Assembly: GCF_014266025.1 (NCBI RefSeq)
Contig: NZ_JACMYC010000005.1
Location: 62,001 to 126,000, forward strand
From: Nocardioides deserti
Lineage (GTDB): Bacteria > Actinomycetota > Actinomycetes > Propionibacteriales > Nocardioidaceae
Direction: 5' to 3'
DNA: 64,000 bases
The translations under genes were made by a program, and so were the position numbers. Shown here in pieces: positions 1-7,962 of the stretch (position 1 is the first letter of the stretch; the number at the start of each line of letters is the position of its first letter). The notes under the pieces were generated by a model that searched no databases, was not told the origin of the DNA, and was given only the letters and a program-made list of their open reading frames with translations.

Positions 1-141
1 GGCGCCGGCGGGCGCGCCGCCGGCGGGGGCACCGCCGGGGCCGGCCGCACCCGGGCGGGCCGGCGGCGGGGCGGACGGGGCGGGTCGCTTCAGCGCCGAG
101 AGGTCGATGGCACCGGGGCGCGAGAACGGCTGCTGCGTCAT
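1..141 (-). CDS. N-terminus of thioredoxin/TPR (YbbN/CnoX-like) protein, partial
   Basis: Only the first 47 codons are inside the window; the gene runs off the left edge. The reading frame opens at an ATG at 141 with MTQQPFSRPGAIDLSALKRP, followed by a Pro/Ala/Gly-rich linker. A start of the type FSRPGAxDLSALK plus a low-complexity linker is what I remember from actinobacterial co-chaperones that carry a thioredoxin fold and TPR repeats, but neither domain is visible here. Position supports the guess: in M. tuberculosis a thioredoxin-like gene (Rv1324) sits next to the thiolase/epimerase genes, as it nearly does here. The family call is inference from the N-terminal motif and synteny. Confidence 0.55.
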   Translation of the reverse strand, partial: MTQQPFSRPGAIDLSALKRPAPSAPPPARPGAAGPGGAPAGGAPAGA

Positions 142-151
142 GGCCGCGATT

Positions 152-1369
152 CTAGAGAGGCGCCGCCAGCCCGAGCTCGGCCGCCTCCTCGCGGAGCTCC
201 TCGCGCACGCTCGGGTGCGCGGCGTGCTCGATCAGCCGCCGAGCCTGCTCGCGCTGGTCGTGACCGAGCACCTCGGCGACGCCCTGCTCGGTGACCACCG
301 CGCTCATCTGGAAGGAGGTCACCGGCTCGTCGACGAGCGGCACGATCGTCGAGACGTCGGCCCTCGGGTGCCACGACCGCAGCGCGATCACCGCCTGCCC
401 ACCGGGGCTGTGCAGCGCGCCGACGATGAAGTCGGTCTGCCCGCCGAAGCCGGAGTGGATCCGCGCCTTGATCCGCGAGGCGTTGGCCTGACCGAAGAGG
501 TCGACCTGGAGCGCGGTGTTGACGCTGGTCATCGCTGGGTTCCGGGCGATCACGCCGGGGTCGTTGGTGGTCTCGGTGCGGGCCATGACGACCCGCTCGT
601 TGCCGTCGACCCAGTCGATGAGCTCCTCGGAGCCGAAGAGGAACGACGAGGTGATCGGCACGCTCGTGTCCAGCGCGCCGGCCCGCTCGAGCGCGAGGAC
701 GGAGTCGGAGAACATCTCGGTCCAGATCCGCAGCCCGCGCCGGCCGGCCAGGCCGCGCATGGTCGCGTCGGGCACCGCGCCGATGCCGGCCTGGAGGGTG
801 GCGCCGTCGCCGACCCGGCCCGCGACGAGCGCGCCGATCCGCGCGGAGTCCTCGTCGATCGGCAGCACCGGCGCGTGCGCGAGCGGCTCGTCGGCCTCCA
901 CCATGACGTCGACCGCCGACACGTCGAGCTCGGCGTCGCCGGAGGTCCACGGCAGGTGCCGGTTGACCTGTGCGACGACCAGCCCGCCGCGGGCGCGCGC
1001 CGACTCGATCGCCGCGGGCAGGACGTTCACCTCGGTGCCGAGCGACACCTTGCCCCCGCGCGGAGGCGTCGTGTGCAGCACGACCGCGTCGACGGGCATC
1101 ACGCCGCCGAACAGGGTCGGCACCAGCGAGAGCCGTGAGGGCACGTAGGACAACCGTGGGCTGCGCCGCTGCCCCGGCCCCACGAACGACGTCTCGAGGG
1201 TGACGCCGTCGCGGTCGGGCAGGCCCGGTTGCCCGTTGAGCGCCCACAGGCGGTACGACGGCAGCACGGCGTCGAGCAGGCGCAGCGTGTGCCACGGGGT
1301 GGCGTGGTTGCCGCTGACGACCACGCGGGGGTTCTCGGGCAGGCGACGGAGGGCGGTGGTGAGGTCCAC
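152..1369 (-). CDS. acetyl-CoA hydrolase/CoA-transferase family protein
   Basis: 405-residue protein of the acetyl-CoA hydrolase / 4-hydroxybutyrate CoA-transferase family, which moves CoA between acyl groups or releases it. Family marks visible in order: FGGVMPVDAVVLHTTPP (about 88-103), a glycine-rich QAGIGAVPDA loop (193-202), TEMFSD (217-222), where the CoA-carrying Glu is expected, and the C-terminal VDLFGQANA (289-297) and FGGQTDF (308-314) motifs. The length is typical. The gene ends 10 bp from the start of the partial upstream-coordinate gene and begins 24 bp after the PH-domain gene, so it may be the last gene of a short operon. Substrate cannot be read from sequence; acetate/acyl-CoA exchange would fit the CoA-metabolism genes close by. 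Confidence 0.85.
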   Translation of the reverse strand: MDLTTALRRLPENPRVVVSGNHATPWHTLRLLDAVLPSYRLWALNGQPGLPDRDGVTLETSFVGPGQRRSPRLSYVPSRLSLVPTLFGGVMPVDAVVLHTTPPRGGKVSLGTEVNVLPAAIESARARGGLVVAQVNRHLPWTSGDAELDVSAVDVMVEADEPLAHAPVLPIDEDSARIGALVAGRVGDGATLQAGIGAVPDATMRGLAGRRGLRIWTEMFSDSVLALERAGALDTSVPITSSFLFGSEELIDWVDGNERVVMARTETTNDPGVIARNPAMTSVNTALQVDLFGQANASRIKARIHSGFGGQTDFIVGALHSPGGQAVIALRSWHPRADVSTIVPLVDEPVTSFQMSAVVTEQGVAEVLGHDQREQARRLIEHAAHPSVREELREEAAELGLAAPL

Positions 1370-1393
1370 GCCCCCATCCCAGCAGAGGGCCGG

Positions 1394-1915
1394 TCAGCCC
1401 ACGCGCGGGCCGCGCAGCCCGGATCGCTGGACCACCCGCTGGATGGCGAGGTCGCGCTGCACCGGCCGGCCGACGTACCGGATGTCGCGCAGGCCCTGCT
1501 CCTGCGCCGCGGACTCGAAGCAGAAGTGCCCGAAGCCGAAGATCCGCCCGTGCAGCGGCCGGACGACGGTGATGTCGAGGATGCGGTGCAGCGGCATCGT
1601 GGCCATCTTGGTCGTCAGCACCCCGTGCACGCGGAAGACGCGCATGTTGGTGATGACGAACCGGTCGCGGTGCTCGCGCAGCGCGCCCCAGCCGGCGTGG
1701 AGCGCCAGCCCGATCGCCAGCACCAGCGCGAAGCCGGCCAGGTCGATATGGATCACCGGCACCCAGGCCAGCACGGCCACGGCGAGCAGCCCCTCGAGGA
1801 CCGGAACCGTGTACGCCGCCCAGTGGTGCCGCACCTCGTCGACGATGACCTCGCCCTCCTCCCGCAGGAGGTGGCGGCCGATGTCGGGCCCGCCGAGCGG
1901 GCGCGGCTGCTGCAC
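1394..1915 (-). CDS. PH domain-containing membrane protein (YdbS-like)
   Basis: 173 residues starting at a GTG. Two hydrophobic segments (about 33-55 and 57-77) are followed by a bacterial PH-like (bPH2) domain with the typical stretch RDRFVITNMRVFRVHGVL (83-100) and IPLHRI-like MPLHRILDI (107-115). Such proteins are small membrane-anchored proteins of unknown biochemical role, common in actinobacteria. The start codon lies 4 bp after the stop of the 53-residue membrane peptide upstream, so the two are almost certainly co-transcribed and probably translationally coupled. Function beyond membrane anchoring cannot be inferred. Confidence 0.8.
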   Translation of the reverse strand: MQQPRPLGGPDIGRHLLREEGEVIVDEVRHHWAAYTVPVLEGLLAVAVLAWVPVIHIDLAGFALVLAIGLALHAGWGALREHRDRFVITNMRVFRVHGVLTTKMATMPLHRILDITVVRPLHGRIFGFGHFCFESAAQEQGLRDIRYVGRPVQRDLAIQRVVQRSGLRGPRVG

Positions 1916-1919
1916 CGGC

Positions 1920-2081
1920 TCAGAGCTCGCCGACGAAGTCGATCACCGCGTCGAAGAGGTTCCCGGTCCAGCTGACCAGCGTGCTGCCCACCGAACCGCC
2001 GGCGTCGGCGAGCCCGCTGGGATCGGTGAACATCCAGAAGCCGAGGAACACCACGACCAGGACCAGGACCAGCTTCTGCAT
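1920..2081 (-). CDS. small single-pass membrane protein, 53 aa
   Basis: A 53-codon frame from ATG at 2081 to TGA at 1920-1922. The protein begins MQKLVLVLVVVFLGFWMFTD, one hydrophobic helix, then a short amphipathic tail ending VIDFVGEL. I recall very similar short proteins (MQKL..LGFWMFTDP) in other actinobacteria, which argues that it is real. It sits 4 bp upstream of the PH-domain membrane protein and looks like its operon partner. No function is known to me. Confidence 0.7.
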   Translation of the reverse strand: MQKLVLVLVVVFLGFWMFTDPSGLADAGGSVGSTLVSWTGNLFDAVIDFVGEL

Positions 2082-2217
2082 CTACCCACCTCGACGACCG
2101 GGATCAGGACACGGCTCGACGAGATCTTCCCGGAGCCGCGGCGCACGCGAGCGGAGGCGCGCCGGTCCAGACCTGCCCGTCACGGCTGAGGGTGGACCGG
2201 GGGTGGACCCACGGCGA

Positions 2218-3201
2218 CTAGGCCCGCACCTGCTCCAGCAGCCGGTCCGCCGCAGCCCAGGGGTCGGTCTCGCCGGCGGCCACCGCGGCGGCGAGCTCGT
2301 CGAGGCCGCCGTGCCCGGACCGGTCGCCTCCGTCGCTCCAGTCGCCCCAGCTGCGGCGCAGCGACGCGAGCGCGATGGCCTCGACCTCCGCCCGCGCCCG
2401 ACGCGTACGCCGCGCCCGGAGCTCGCCGGTCTGCTTCAGCCAGGCGTGGTGCCGGTCGACCTCGACGACCAGCTCCGCGAGGCCCTCGCCGGCCTGGGCG
2501 ACGGTCTTGACGATCGGCGGCTTCCAGCCGTCGTCGGGGCGGTCGGCCAGCGCGATCATCGAGCGGAGGTCGCGCCGCACCTGGTCGGCCCCGTCGCGGT
2601 CGGCCTTGTTGACGACGTACACGTCCCCGACCTCGAGGATCCCGGCCTTGGCGGCCTGGATGCCGTCGCCCATGCCGGGCGCGAGGAGCACCAGTGTGGT
2701 GTCGGCCAGCCCGGCGACCTCGACCTCGCTCTGCCCGACGCCGACGGTCTCGACGACGACGACGTCGCAGCCGGCGGCGTCGAGCACGCGGACCGCCTGC
2801 GGGGTCGACCAGGCGAGCCCGCCGAGGTGGCCCCGGGAGGCCATCGAGCGGATGTAGACGTCCGGGTCGCCGGCGTGGTCCTGCATCCGGATGCGGTCAC
2901 CGAGCAGGGCGCCGCCGGAGAACGGCGACGAGGGGTCGACCGCGAGCACGCCGACCCGCTTGCCGGCGGCGCGCAGCTCGCGGACGAGCGCGTTGGTGGT
3001 CGTCGACTTGCCGACGCCGGGGGCGCCGGTCAGGCCGAGGACCTGGGCGCGCCCGGTGTGCGGGGCGAGGGCCGCGGTGACCTGGCGCAGCAGCGGCGAC
3101 TCGTCCTCGACCAGCGAGATCAGCCGGGCGACGGCGCGGGCCTCGCCGGCGCGTGCGCGCTCGACGAGGCCCGGGACGTCCGCCTGGTGGCGGGGAGGCA
3201 C
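2218..3201 (-). CDS. meaB: methylmalonyl-CoA mutase-associated GTPase MeaB
   Basis: G3E-family P-loop GTPase that guards B12-dependent acyl-CoA mutases, gating adenosylcobalamin loading and protecting against inactivation. Starting at the GTG at 3201, the protein is 327 aa, the usual length. Visible motifs: Walker A GAPGVGKST (59-67), the MeaB-typical VDPSSPFSGGALLGDRIRM (88-106), Walker B/switch DVVVVETVGVGQSE (146-159) and NKAD (198-201) for guanine recognition. The GTG shares its first base with the TAG stop of the thiolase gene (TAGTG), so translation is coupled. Likely clients are ethylmalonyl-CoA mutase at 20.9 kb in this window and a methylmalonyl-CoA mutase elsewhere. A longer upstream extension of this frame only overlaps the thiolase and is not coding. 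Confidence 0.95.
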   Translation of the reverse strand: MPPRHQADVPGLVERARAGEARAVARLISLVEDESPLLRQVTAALAPHTGRAQVLGLTGAPGVGKSTTTNALVRELRAAGKRVGVLAVDPSSPFSGGALLGDRIRMQDHAGDPDVYIRSMASRGHLGGLAWSTPQAVRVLDAAGCDVVVVETVGVGQSEVEVAGLADTTLVLLAPGMGDGIQAAKAGILEVGDVYVVNKADRDGADQVRRDLRSMIALADRPDDGWKPPIVKTVAQAGEGLAELVVEVDRHHAWLKQTGELRARRTRRARAEVEAIALASLRRSWGDWSDGGDRSGHGGLDELAAAVAAGETDPWAAADRLLEQVRA

Positions 3202-4391
3202 TACTTCTTCGGGACCCGCACGATCAGGGCGTCGCCCTGGCCGCCGCCGCCGCACAACGCGGCCGCGCCGACGCCGCCGCCGCGGCGCTGGAGCTCCAGC
3301 GCGAGGTGGAGCACGACGCGGGTGCCGGACATGCCGACCGGGTGGCCGAGCGCGATCGCGCCGCCGTTGACGTTGACCTTGGCGTTGTCGAGGCCCAGCT
3401 CGCGTGCCGAGGAGATGCCGACCGCGGCGAACGCCTCGTTGAACTCCACGAGGTCGAGCTCGGTCGGGTCGATGCCCTCCTTCTGGCAGGCCTTCGCGGT
3501 CGCGGCGGCCGGCTGCAGCTGCAGCGTCGAGTCGGGGCCGGCCACCTGGCCGTGCGCGCCGACCTCGGCCAGCCACTCCAGGCCGAGCTCCTCGGCCTTG
3601 GCCTTGCTCATCACGACCACCGCGGCGGCGCCGTCGGAGATCTGCGAGGACGAGCCGGCGGTGATGGTGCCGGTCTTGGAGAACGCCGCGCGCAGCTTGC
3701 CCAGCGACTCGGCGGTGGTCTCGCCGCGGACGCCCTCGTCGATGCTGATGACGACCGGGTCGCCCTTGCGCTGCGGGATGGAGACCGGGACGACCTCGGC
3801 GTCGAAGACGCCGTTCTTCCACGCGGTGGCCGCCTTCTGGTGCGACTGCGCGGCGTACTCGTCCTGCTCCTCACGGGTCAGGTTGGCGCTCGCCGCGTTG
3901 CACTCCTCGGTGAGCAGGCCCATCGCCTGGGAGGTGAACTGGTCGAAGAGCGCGTCGTAGGCCATCGAGTCGACCAGCTTCACGTCGCCGAACTTGATGC
4001 CCTCGCGGGACTTCGGCAGGAAGTGCGGCGCGTTGGTCATCGACTCCATGCCGCCGGCCACGATCACGTCGGCTTCGCCGGCGCGGATCATCTGGTCGGC
4101 GAGCGCGATGGCGTTGAGGCCGGAGAGGCAGACCTTGTTGATGGTGATCGAGGGGACGTTCATCGGGATGCCGCCCTTGACCGCCGCGAGGCGGGCGGGG
4201 TTCTGGCCCGCGCCGGCCAGGATGACCTGGCCCATGACGACGTAGTCGACCTGCTCGCCGGAGACACCGGCCTTCTCCAGCGCGCCCTTGATGGCGTGAC
4301 CACCGAGGTCGGAGGCCGAGAGGTCCTTGAGGCCCCCGGACAGACGGCCGATCGGGGTGCGCGCTCCCGCGACGATGACGGTTCCGGACAT
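3201..4391 (-). CDS. acetyl-CoA C-acetyltransferase (thiolase)
   Basis: 396-aa type II thiolase that condenses two acetyl-CoA into acetoacetyl-CoA or cleaves 3-ketoacyl-CoA. The nucleophile is Cys88 in NKVCLSG; His350 in [10 protein letters not shown] and Cys380 in CGGGGQGDA complete the catalytic set. The ATG at 4391 is preceded by GGAGGAGCACC, a good ribosome site, so the 12-codon upstream extension is not used. It forms an operon with meaB (1-nt overlap) and is divergent from methylmalonyl-CoA epimerase, the arrangement also remembered from S. coelicolor (SCO5398-5400) and M. tuberculosis (fadA4 next to Rv1322A). With the dehydrogenase at 12.4 kb and ccr it would feed acetoacetyl-CoA towards crotonyl-CoA and ethylmalonyl-CoA. 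Confidence 0.95.
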   Translation of the reverse strand: MSGTVIVAGARTPIGRLSGGLKDLSASDLGGHAIKGALEKAGVSGEQVDYVVMGQVILAGAGQNPARLAAVKGGIPMNVPSITINKVCLSGLNAIALADQMIRAGEADVIVAGGMESMTNAPHFLPKSREGIKFGDVKLVDSMAYDALFDQFTSQAMGLLTEECNAASANLTREEQDEYAAQSHQKAATAWKNGVFDAEVVPVSIPQRKGDPVVISIDEGVRGETTAESLGKLRAAFSKTGTITAGSSSQISDGAAAVVVMSKAKAEELGLEWLAEVGAHGQVAGPDSTLQLQPAAATAKACQKEGIDPTELDLVEFNEAFAAVGISSARELGLDNAKVNVNGGAIALGHPVGMSGTRVVLHLALELQRRGGGVGAAALCGGGGQGDALIVRVPKK

Positions 4392-4454
4392 GGTGCTCCT
4401 CCAGCGGTGGGAACGGCGGGCAACCACGTGGCGCGGCGCCCGTTTCGGCGGACC

Positions 4455-4469
4455 TTACCCACGCGTAGG
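4455..4469. promoter_or_regulatory. TACC-N4-(G)GTA-like box, thiolase/epimerase divergent region
   Basis: The 159-bp divergent spacer between thiolase and epimerase holds TTACC-CACG-CGTAGG here, one mismatch from the TACC-N4-GGTA palindrome found upstream of ccr, the hydroxyacyl-CoA dehydrogenase and the ethylmalonyl-CoA mutase. It lies 64 bp upstream of the thiolase ATG and about 80 bp upstream of the epimerase. A second element, GAGGCACTCGTCACA at 4504-4518, recurs with one change at 13671-13685. Both are proposed operator sites; binding is inference. Confidence 0.4.
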
Positions 4470-4550
4470 AGCGCCCGGAAGACCGTCTCGGACGGGGCCG
4501 CGTGAGGCACTCGTCACAAGGGGTCGCGGCCCCCGCGGGCCTCGGCGACC

Positions 4551-5033
4551 ATGACGGGCATGACCGACTCCAGCACCTCGACCGGCGCCCCGCTCGAGAT
4601 CCCCGGGCACCTGTTCACCGCCATCGACCACGTCGGCATCGCCGTCCGCGACCTCGACCAGGCCATCGCCTTCTACGAGACGACCTTCGGCATGCGCCTG
4701 GCCCACCAGGAGACCAACGAGGAGCAGGGGGTCCGCGAGGCGATGATGGCCGTCGGCGACTCCGGCTCCCACATCCAGCTGCTTGCCCCGCTCGACGACA
4801 GCTCGACGATCGCGAAGTTCCTCGAGCGCTCCGGCCCGGGCGTCCAGCAGATGGCGTACCGCGTCACCGACGTCGAGGCGGTCAGCGCGGTCCTGCGCGA
4901 GCGCGGCGTGCGCCTGCTGTACGACGCCCCGCGGCGCGGCACCTCGGACTCGCGGATCAACTTCATCCACCCCAAGGACGCCGGCGGGGTGCTCGTCGAG
5001 CTGGTCGAGCCGGCCGCCGACGCCGCCCACTGA
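4551..5033 (+). CDS. mce: methylmalonyl-CoA epimerase
   Basis: 160-aa glyoxalase/VOC-fold enzyme interconverting (R)- and (S)-methylmalonyl-CoA (and ethylmalonyl-CoA epimers), needed between carboxylation and mutase steps. It has the two beta-alpha-beta-beta-beta modules: FTAIDHVGIAVRDLDQAI with metal ligand His27, SHIQLLAP with Gln76, GVQQMAYRVTD (97-107), and INFIHPKDAGGVLVELVEP near the C-terminus with the last Glu ligand. The usual metal His of the HHIA motif is replaced by Gln-Gln (99-100), which I also associate with actinobacterial members. The ATG at 4551 or the one at 4560 could be the start; neither has a strong ribosome site. Divergent from the thiolase-meaB operon and followed by ccr. 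Confidence 0.93.
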   Translation: MTGMTDSSTSTGAPLEIPGHLFTAIDHVGIAVRDLDQAIAFYETTFGMRLAHQETNEEQGVREAMMAVGDSGSHIQLLAPLDDSSTIAKFLERSGPGVQQMAYRVTDVEAVSAVLRERGVRLLYDAPRRGTSDSRINFIHPKDAGGVLVELVEPAADAAH

Positions 5034-5050
5034 CCGGCCGGTGGTTGAGA

Positions 5051-5080
5051 CCTCGCTCACCAACCCCTGTTCCAGCGAGG
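5051..5080 (+). terminator. hairpin after epimerase gene
   Basis: CCTCGCT (5051-5057) pairs perfectly with AGCGAGG (5074-5080) across a 16-nt loop, 18 nt after the epimerase stop. It directly abuts the ccr-proximal palindrome at 5081. No U-tract follows, so its role as a terminator is uncertain. Confidence 0.35.
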
Positions 5081-5095
5081 TTACCCGTGGGTATC
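5081..5095. promoter_or_regulatory. TACC-N4-GGTA palindrome and promoter upstream of ccr
   Basis: TTACC-CGTG-GGTATC is a palindrome (TACC...GGTA, four-base centre) 50-64 bp upstream of the ccr GTG. TATCTT at 5092-5097 overlaps its right half and could be the -10 hexamer. Overlap with the promoter would suit a repressor. The same box appears at 13636-13650 and 22940-22954. Confidence 0.5.
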
Positions 5096-5144
5096 TTCCC
5101 ACCACCCGTCCGCACCGCCCGCCTTCCCTGAGGAGACCGCACCC

Positions 5145-6485
5145 GTGCAGAACATCTTGGACGCCATCCTCGCCGGCGACACCGCCAGCGAGGACTTCGC
5201 GAACCTGCCGCTGCCCGAGTCCTACCGCGCCGCCACCGTCCGCAAGGACGAGGTGGACATGTTCGAGGGCCTGGCCTCGCGCGACAAGGACCCGCGAAAG
5301 TCGCTGCACGTCGAGGAGGTCGCCCTCCCCGAGCTCGGCCCCGGCGAGGCGCTCGTCGCCGTGATGGCCTCGGCCATCAACTACAACACCGTGTGGACCT
5401 CGATCTTCGAGCCGGTCTCCACCTTCGGCTTCCTCGAGCGCTACGGCCGCCTCTCCGAGCTCACCAAGCGCCACGACCTGCCCTACCACGTGGTCGGATC
5501 CGACCTGGCCGGCGTCGTGCTCAAGACCGGCCCGGGCGTGACCAAGTGGAAGCCCGGCGCCGAGGTGGTGGCCCACTGCCTCTCGGTCGAGCTCGAGGAC
5601 CCCGCCGGCCACGACGACACGATGATGGACCCACAGCAGCGCATCTGGGGCTTCGAGACCAACTTCGGCGGCCTGGCCCACATCGCGCTGGTCAAGTCCA
5701 ACCAGCTGCTGGACAAGCCCGACCACCTCACCTGGGAGGAGGCCGCCTCCCCCGGCCTGGTCAACGCCACCGCCTACCGCCAGCTGGTCTCCAAGAACGC
5801 CGGGCAGATGAAGCAGGGCGACAACGTGCTGATCTGGGGCGCCTCCGGCGGCCTGGGCGGCTTCGCGACCCAGTACGCCCTCAATGGCGGCGCCAATCCG
5901 ATCTGCGTGGTCTCCAACGAGGAGAAGGCGAAGATCGTGCGCTCCATGGGCGCCGAGATGGTCATCAACCGCTCCGAGGAGAACTGGAAGTTCTGGAACG
6001 ACGAGGGCACCCAGCAGAATCCCAAGGAGTGGCAGCGCCTGGGCAAGCGGATCCGCGAGCTCACCGGCGGCGAGGACATCGACATCGTCTTCGAGCACCC
6101 CGGCCGCGAGACCTTCGGCGCCAGCGTCTACGTCACCCGCAAGGGCGGCACCATCACCACCTGCGCCTCGACCACCGGCTACCTGCACGAGTACGACAAC
6201 CGCTACCTGTGGATGAACCTCAAGCGCATCGTGTCCAGCCACTTCGCCAACTACCGCGAGGCTTACGAGGCCAACCGCCTCATCGCCCAGGGCAAGATCC
6301 ACCCCACCCTGTCCAAGACCTACACCCTCGACGAGGTCGGGCAGGCAGCCCTCGACGTGCACCACAACAAGCACCAGGGCAAGGTCGGCGTGCTCTGCCT
6401 CGCCCCCGAGGAGGGCCTCGGCGTCCGCGACACCGAGAAGCGCGCGAAGCACGAGACCGCGATCAACCGCTTCCGCGGCGTCTGA
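5145..6485 (+). CDS. ccr: crotonyl-CoA carboxylase/reductase
   Basis: 446-aa medium-chain dehydrogenase/reductase that reductively carboxylates crotonyl-CoA with NADPH and CO2 to (2S)-ethylmalonyl-CoA, the signature step of the ethylmalonyl-CoA pathway. The CO2-pocket residues described for carboxylating enoyl-CoA reductases are present: Asn81 (SAINYNTVW), Phe170-Glu171 (RIWGFETNFGG) and the His at about 366 (SSHFANYREA), so this should be a true carboxylase rather than a simple reductase. The nucleotide-binding loop GASGGLGGFA is at 232-241. The GTG start at 5145 has AGGAG 10 nt upstream. It follows the epimerase, whose product pool it shares, and ends in a strong terminator. Confidence 0.97.
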   Translation: MQNILDAILAGDTASEDFANLPLPESYRAATVRKDEVDMFEGLASRDKDPRKSLHVEEVALPELGPGEALVAVMASAINYNTVWTSIFEPVSTFGFLERYGRLSELTKRHDLPYHVVGSDLAGVVLKTGPGVTKWKPGAEVVAHCLSVELEDPAGHDDTMMDPQQRIWGFETNFGGLAHIALVKSNQLLDKPDHLTWEEAASPGLVNATAYRQLVSKNAGQMKQGDNVLIWGASGGLGGFATQYALNGGANPICVVSNEEKAKIVRSMGAEMVINRSEENWKFWNDEGTQQNPKEWQRLGKRIRELTGGEDIDIVFEHPGRETFGASVYVTRKGGTITTCASTTGYLHEYDNRYLWMNLKRIVSSHFANYREAYEANRLIAQGKIHPTLSKTYTLDEVGQAALDVHHNKHQGKVGVLCLAPEEGLGVRDTEKRAKHETAINRFRGV

Positions 6486-6503
6486 TCCTCACGCTCCACC
6501 CGT

Positions 6504-6541
6504 ACGACGCCCCGCCGACCACCCGGTCGGCGGGGCGTCGT
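6504..6541 (+). terminator. intrinsic-type terminator of ccr
   Basis: A perfect 17-bp stem: 6504-6520 pairs with 6525-6541 around a 4-nt ACCC loop, beginning 19 nt after the ccr stop. The stem is very GC-rich and is followed by a C/T-rich stretch rather than a run of T, as usual in actinobacteria. Confidence 0.85.
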
Positions 6542-6687
6542 GCATCTCCCCACCCCCCGCCGAATCCGCCGCAGGACACGGAGAAGTCGCTCGGCGACGC
6601 GCCTCCGACCCAGGTGGGAACTCTCAGGTCGATCGTGGAAGATGGGCACTCGGGTCACCGCCGCGATCGACGTGAAGGATGTAGCTG

Positions 6688-7926
6688 ATGAGCGACCAGG
6701 GTCTGTCCATCTTCAACAACGACCCGGAGCGCGAGCCCGCAGACGTCGAGCCGACCGACGACGAGGCGACCCAGGTCATGCCGACGGTGCCTCCGGCGGT
6801 CCAGCCGCCCGCCCCGTCGCCCGCCCGGCCCGCGGCCCAGCAGGCCGAGTCGGCGACCCAGCGCACGCAGCAGCGCCCGGCCGTGGCCCGCCCCGCGGCC
6901 GGCCGGCCCGTGACGCCGCCGCCGGCTGCCGCCGCACCCGACTTCCCCGTGGTCCGCCGCGGCGGCTACGACCGCGACGCGGTCGACCAGCGCTTCCGCG
7001 GCCTGCTCGCCGACCACGCCACGCTGACCTCGCGCGTGGCGGAGGCGGAGCGGCGCACGACCGACCTCGAGCAGCAGCTGGCCGCGGCCCGCGAGGAGCT
7101 GCGCGAGTACGAGCAGCCGTCGTACGCCGGCCTGGGCGGCCGCGCGTCGGCGATGCTGCGGCTGGCCGAGGAGGAGGCCGACGAGATCCGCGCGATCGCG
7201 AGCCGCGACGCCGCCGAGATCCTCGAGCAGGCGAGCCGCGACGCCAAGGCGATCCGGGCCGACGCCGCGCGCGAGGCCGAGGACATGCGGATGGTGCAGC
7301 TCAAGGAGCTCGACGAGATGCGCAGCCGCTCGGTCGCCGACGCCGAGCAGGAGCGCTCGCTGGCCCGGGGCGAGGCCGAGGACCTGCTCGCCTCCGCGCG
7401 CCGCGAGGCCGACCAGCTCCGGCTCGCCGCGCAGCAGGAGACCACCGAGATGCGCACCTCGGCCCAGCGCGAGGTCGAGCAGGCCCGCGCCGCCGCCGAC
7501 CGCGAGGTCCAGGAGGCCCGCCGCGCGCTGGCGGTGGAGAAGGAGCGGCTCGCCCGCGAGGCGACCGATCATCACAACAGCGCCACCGCGGAGACGCGCC
7601 GCCTGGTCGAGGAGGCGGAGTCGCGGGCTGCGGCCGCCGAGGAGCGGGCCCGCGCCGCCACGAAGCAGGCCGCCGAGCACCGCGCGACCGCGCAGTCGGA
7701 GTCCGAGGCACTCCTCGCCCGGGTCCGGCGGGAGGCCGAGCAGATCGTGGCCTCGGCGCGCACCCAGGCCGAGTCGATCACCTCGACCGGCCAGGCCGAG
7801 GCCGAGCGCGAGGCCGCCGCGGTGCGTGCCGAGCTCGACCGGCTCACCAAGCGCCGCGACGCGATCGTCGCCCAGCTGGCCTCGCTGCGCGACGTGGTCG
7901 CCGGGTTCGCCGAGGACCAGGCCTGA
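6688..7926 (+). CDS. Scy/FilP/DivIVA-like coiled-coil protein
   Basis: 412 residues. An acidic and then Pro/Ala/Gln-rich N-terminus (1-85) leads into FPVVRRGGYDRDAVDQRFRG (86-105), reminiscent of the N-terminal motif of DivIVA-type proteins, then almost continuous heptad-rich coiled coil (about 105-410) full of Ala/Glu/Arg with few helix breakers. Such proteins form filaments or scaffolds at the pole or under the membrane. In S. coelicolor the coiled-coil genes filP and scy sit next to epimerase, thiolase and meaB, so neighbourhood supports homology to that polar-growth group. The ATG has GAAGGA about 8 nt upstream. It stands alone between the ccr terminator and the hairpin at 7927. The exact protein of the group cannot be decided. 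Confidence 0.75.
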   Translation: MSDQGLSIFNNDPEREPADVEPTDDEATQVMPTVPPAVQPPAPSPARPAAQQAESATQRTQQRPAVARPAAGRPVTPPPAAAAPDFPVVRRGGYDRDAVDQRFRGLLADHATLTSRVAEAERRTTDLEQQLAAAREELREYEQPSYAGLGGRASAMLRLAEEEADEIRAIASRDAAEILEQASRDAKAIRADAAREAEDMRMVQLKELDEMRSRSVADAEQERSLARGEAEDLLASARREADQLRLAAQQETTEMRTSAQREVEQARAAADREVQEARRALAVEKERLAREATDHHNSATAETRRLVEEAESRAAAAEERARAATKQAAEHRATAQSESEALLARVRREAEQIVASARTQAESITSTGQAEAEREAAAVRAELDRLTKRRDAIVAQLASLRDVVAGFAEDQA

Positions 7927-7953
7927 CCTCGTCCCGCTAGCGGCGGCACGAGG
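7927..7953 (+). terminator. hairpin between coiled-coil gene and YcaQ-like gene
   Basis: CCTCGT (7927-7932) pairs with ACGAGG (7948-7953) around an inner 10-bp palindrome CCGCTAGCGG. The 3-prime arm runs into the AGGGGG ribosome site (7951-7956) of the next gene, so folding could also limit translation of that gene. Confidence 0.45.
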
Positions 7954-7962
7954 GGGTACGTC

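Noticed and set aside
3202..3822. Longer MeaB starting inside the thiolase gene
   Set aside because: The extra 207 codons are the thiolase read in another frame; the GTG at 3201 gives the normal length.
1981..3960. 659-codon plus-strand frame opposite meaB and thiolase
   Set aside because: Antisense of two certain genes, no domain and no ribosome site; the same applies to the long frames at 21110-22954, 27078-28919, 28709-31255, 38738-40540 and 53906-56185.
4504..4521. Crp site TGTGA...TCAC upstream of the thiolase
   Set aside because: The half-sites are separated by eight bases, not six, and the copy near the dehydrogenase lacks the second half.
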